NCBI GenBank assembly: GCA_024278345.1
Contig: JAJRTK010000351.1
Coordinates: forward strand, 1 to 6,329
Reading direction: 5' to 3'
Source: a bacterium
GTDB taxonomy: Bacteria; CSSED10-310; JAJRTK01
Length of the DNA stretch: 6,329 nucleotides
Part shown: piece after piece, positions 6,283 to 6,329 of the stretch
How the letters are laid out: each line of letters opens with the position of its first letter
Position numbering within the stretch: the stretch's first letter is position 1
The notes under the pieces: generated by a model
Database searches by the model: none
What the model was told of the DNA's origin: nothing
What the model saw: only the letters and a program-made list of their open reading frames with translations
Translations under genes and position numbers: made by a program

Positions 6283-6329
6283 TCCAGTCGGTAGGGTCTC
6301 TCATCGAGACTGGCAGGCTGCAGCATGGG

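Larger units (their letters stand above)
6206..6329 (-). mobile_element. Group II intron, 3' end only (end of domain IV, domains V and VI)
   Basis: The 3' terminal part of a bacterial group II intron read on the - strand and continuing past the right edge. An inverted repeat CCAGTC/GACTGG (6284-6289 with 6308-6313) just before domain V fits the end of domain IV. Domains V and VI follow, and the intron appears to end with CCCCTAT at 6206. The intron-encoded reverse transcriptase would lie outside the window. The short open frame through this stretch (6326 down to 6081) is a translation of intron RNA, not a gene. The adjacent hairpin-rich repeat suggests class C, but domain I and the protein would be needed to prove that. 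Confidence 0.85.

Noticed and set aside
6081-6326. A small - strand frame of 81 residues at the right edge.
   Set aside because: It runs through domains V and VI of the group II intron and then into the hydrolase leader. It is a commonly seen false translation of intron RNA.

Overview
The window is a GC-rich bacterial segment with two gene groups that run towards each other. On the + strand are three closely spaced genes: a radical SAM protein (390-1505), a class I SAM-dependent methyltransferase (about 1526-2284) and a GT4-type glycosyltransferase (2417-3604). On the - strand are two overlapping genes: a Nit1-like carbon-nitrogen hydrolase (6084 down to 4981) and a secreted protein of unknown family made of three divergent repeat modules (4984 down to 3638). 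The two groups meet tail to tail with only 33 bases between stop codons. The Sec-type signal peptide and the group II intron remnant indicate a bacterium. I cannot name the phylum from this sequence.

Between and around the genes lies a repeat system. A roughly 213-bp, highly structured direct repeat occurs at the left edge (copy A, 1-213, probably cut by the window edge) and again at 5040-5257 (copy B). By eye the copies are about 85% identical. They share several hairpins, and many differences keep base pairing or fall in loops. Copy B sits inside the 3' end of the hydrolase gene and is read in frame. The protein therefore gains about 90 residues beyond the usual end of the family, and its stop codon still overlaps the start of the next gene (GTGA).

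At the right edge (6206-6329, - strand) is the 3' end of a group II intron: the end of domain IV, a clear domain V, and a domain VI with a bulged adenosine 7 nt before the inferred 3' splice site. The sequence just beyond that splice site (6172-6205) matches the corresponding end of repeats A and B. This suggests the intron inserted into a third copy of the same repeat, next to one of its hairpins, as group IIC-type introns do.

The radical SAM, methyltransferase and glycosyltransferase genes look like one transcription unit, plausibly for building or decorating a glycan, glycolipid or small molecule. No substrate can be read from the sequence. The hydrolase and the secreted protein are probably co-transcribed and translationally coupled, but no common pathway is evident. 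The least explained parts are the structured repeat with its intron-target role and gene-extension effect, and the three-module secreted protein.
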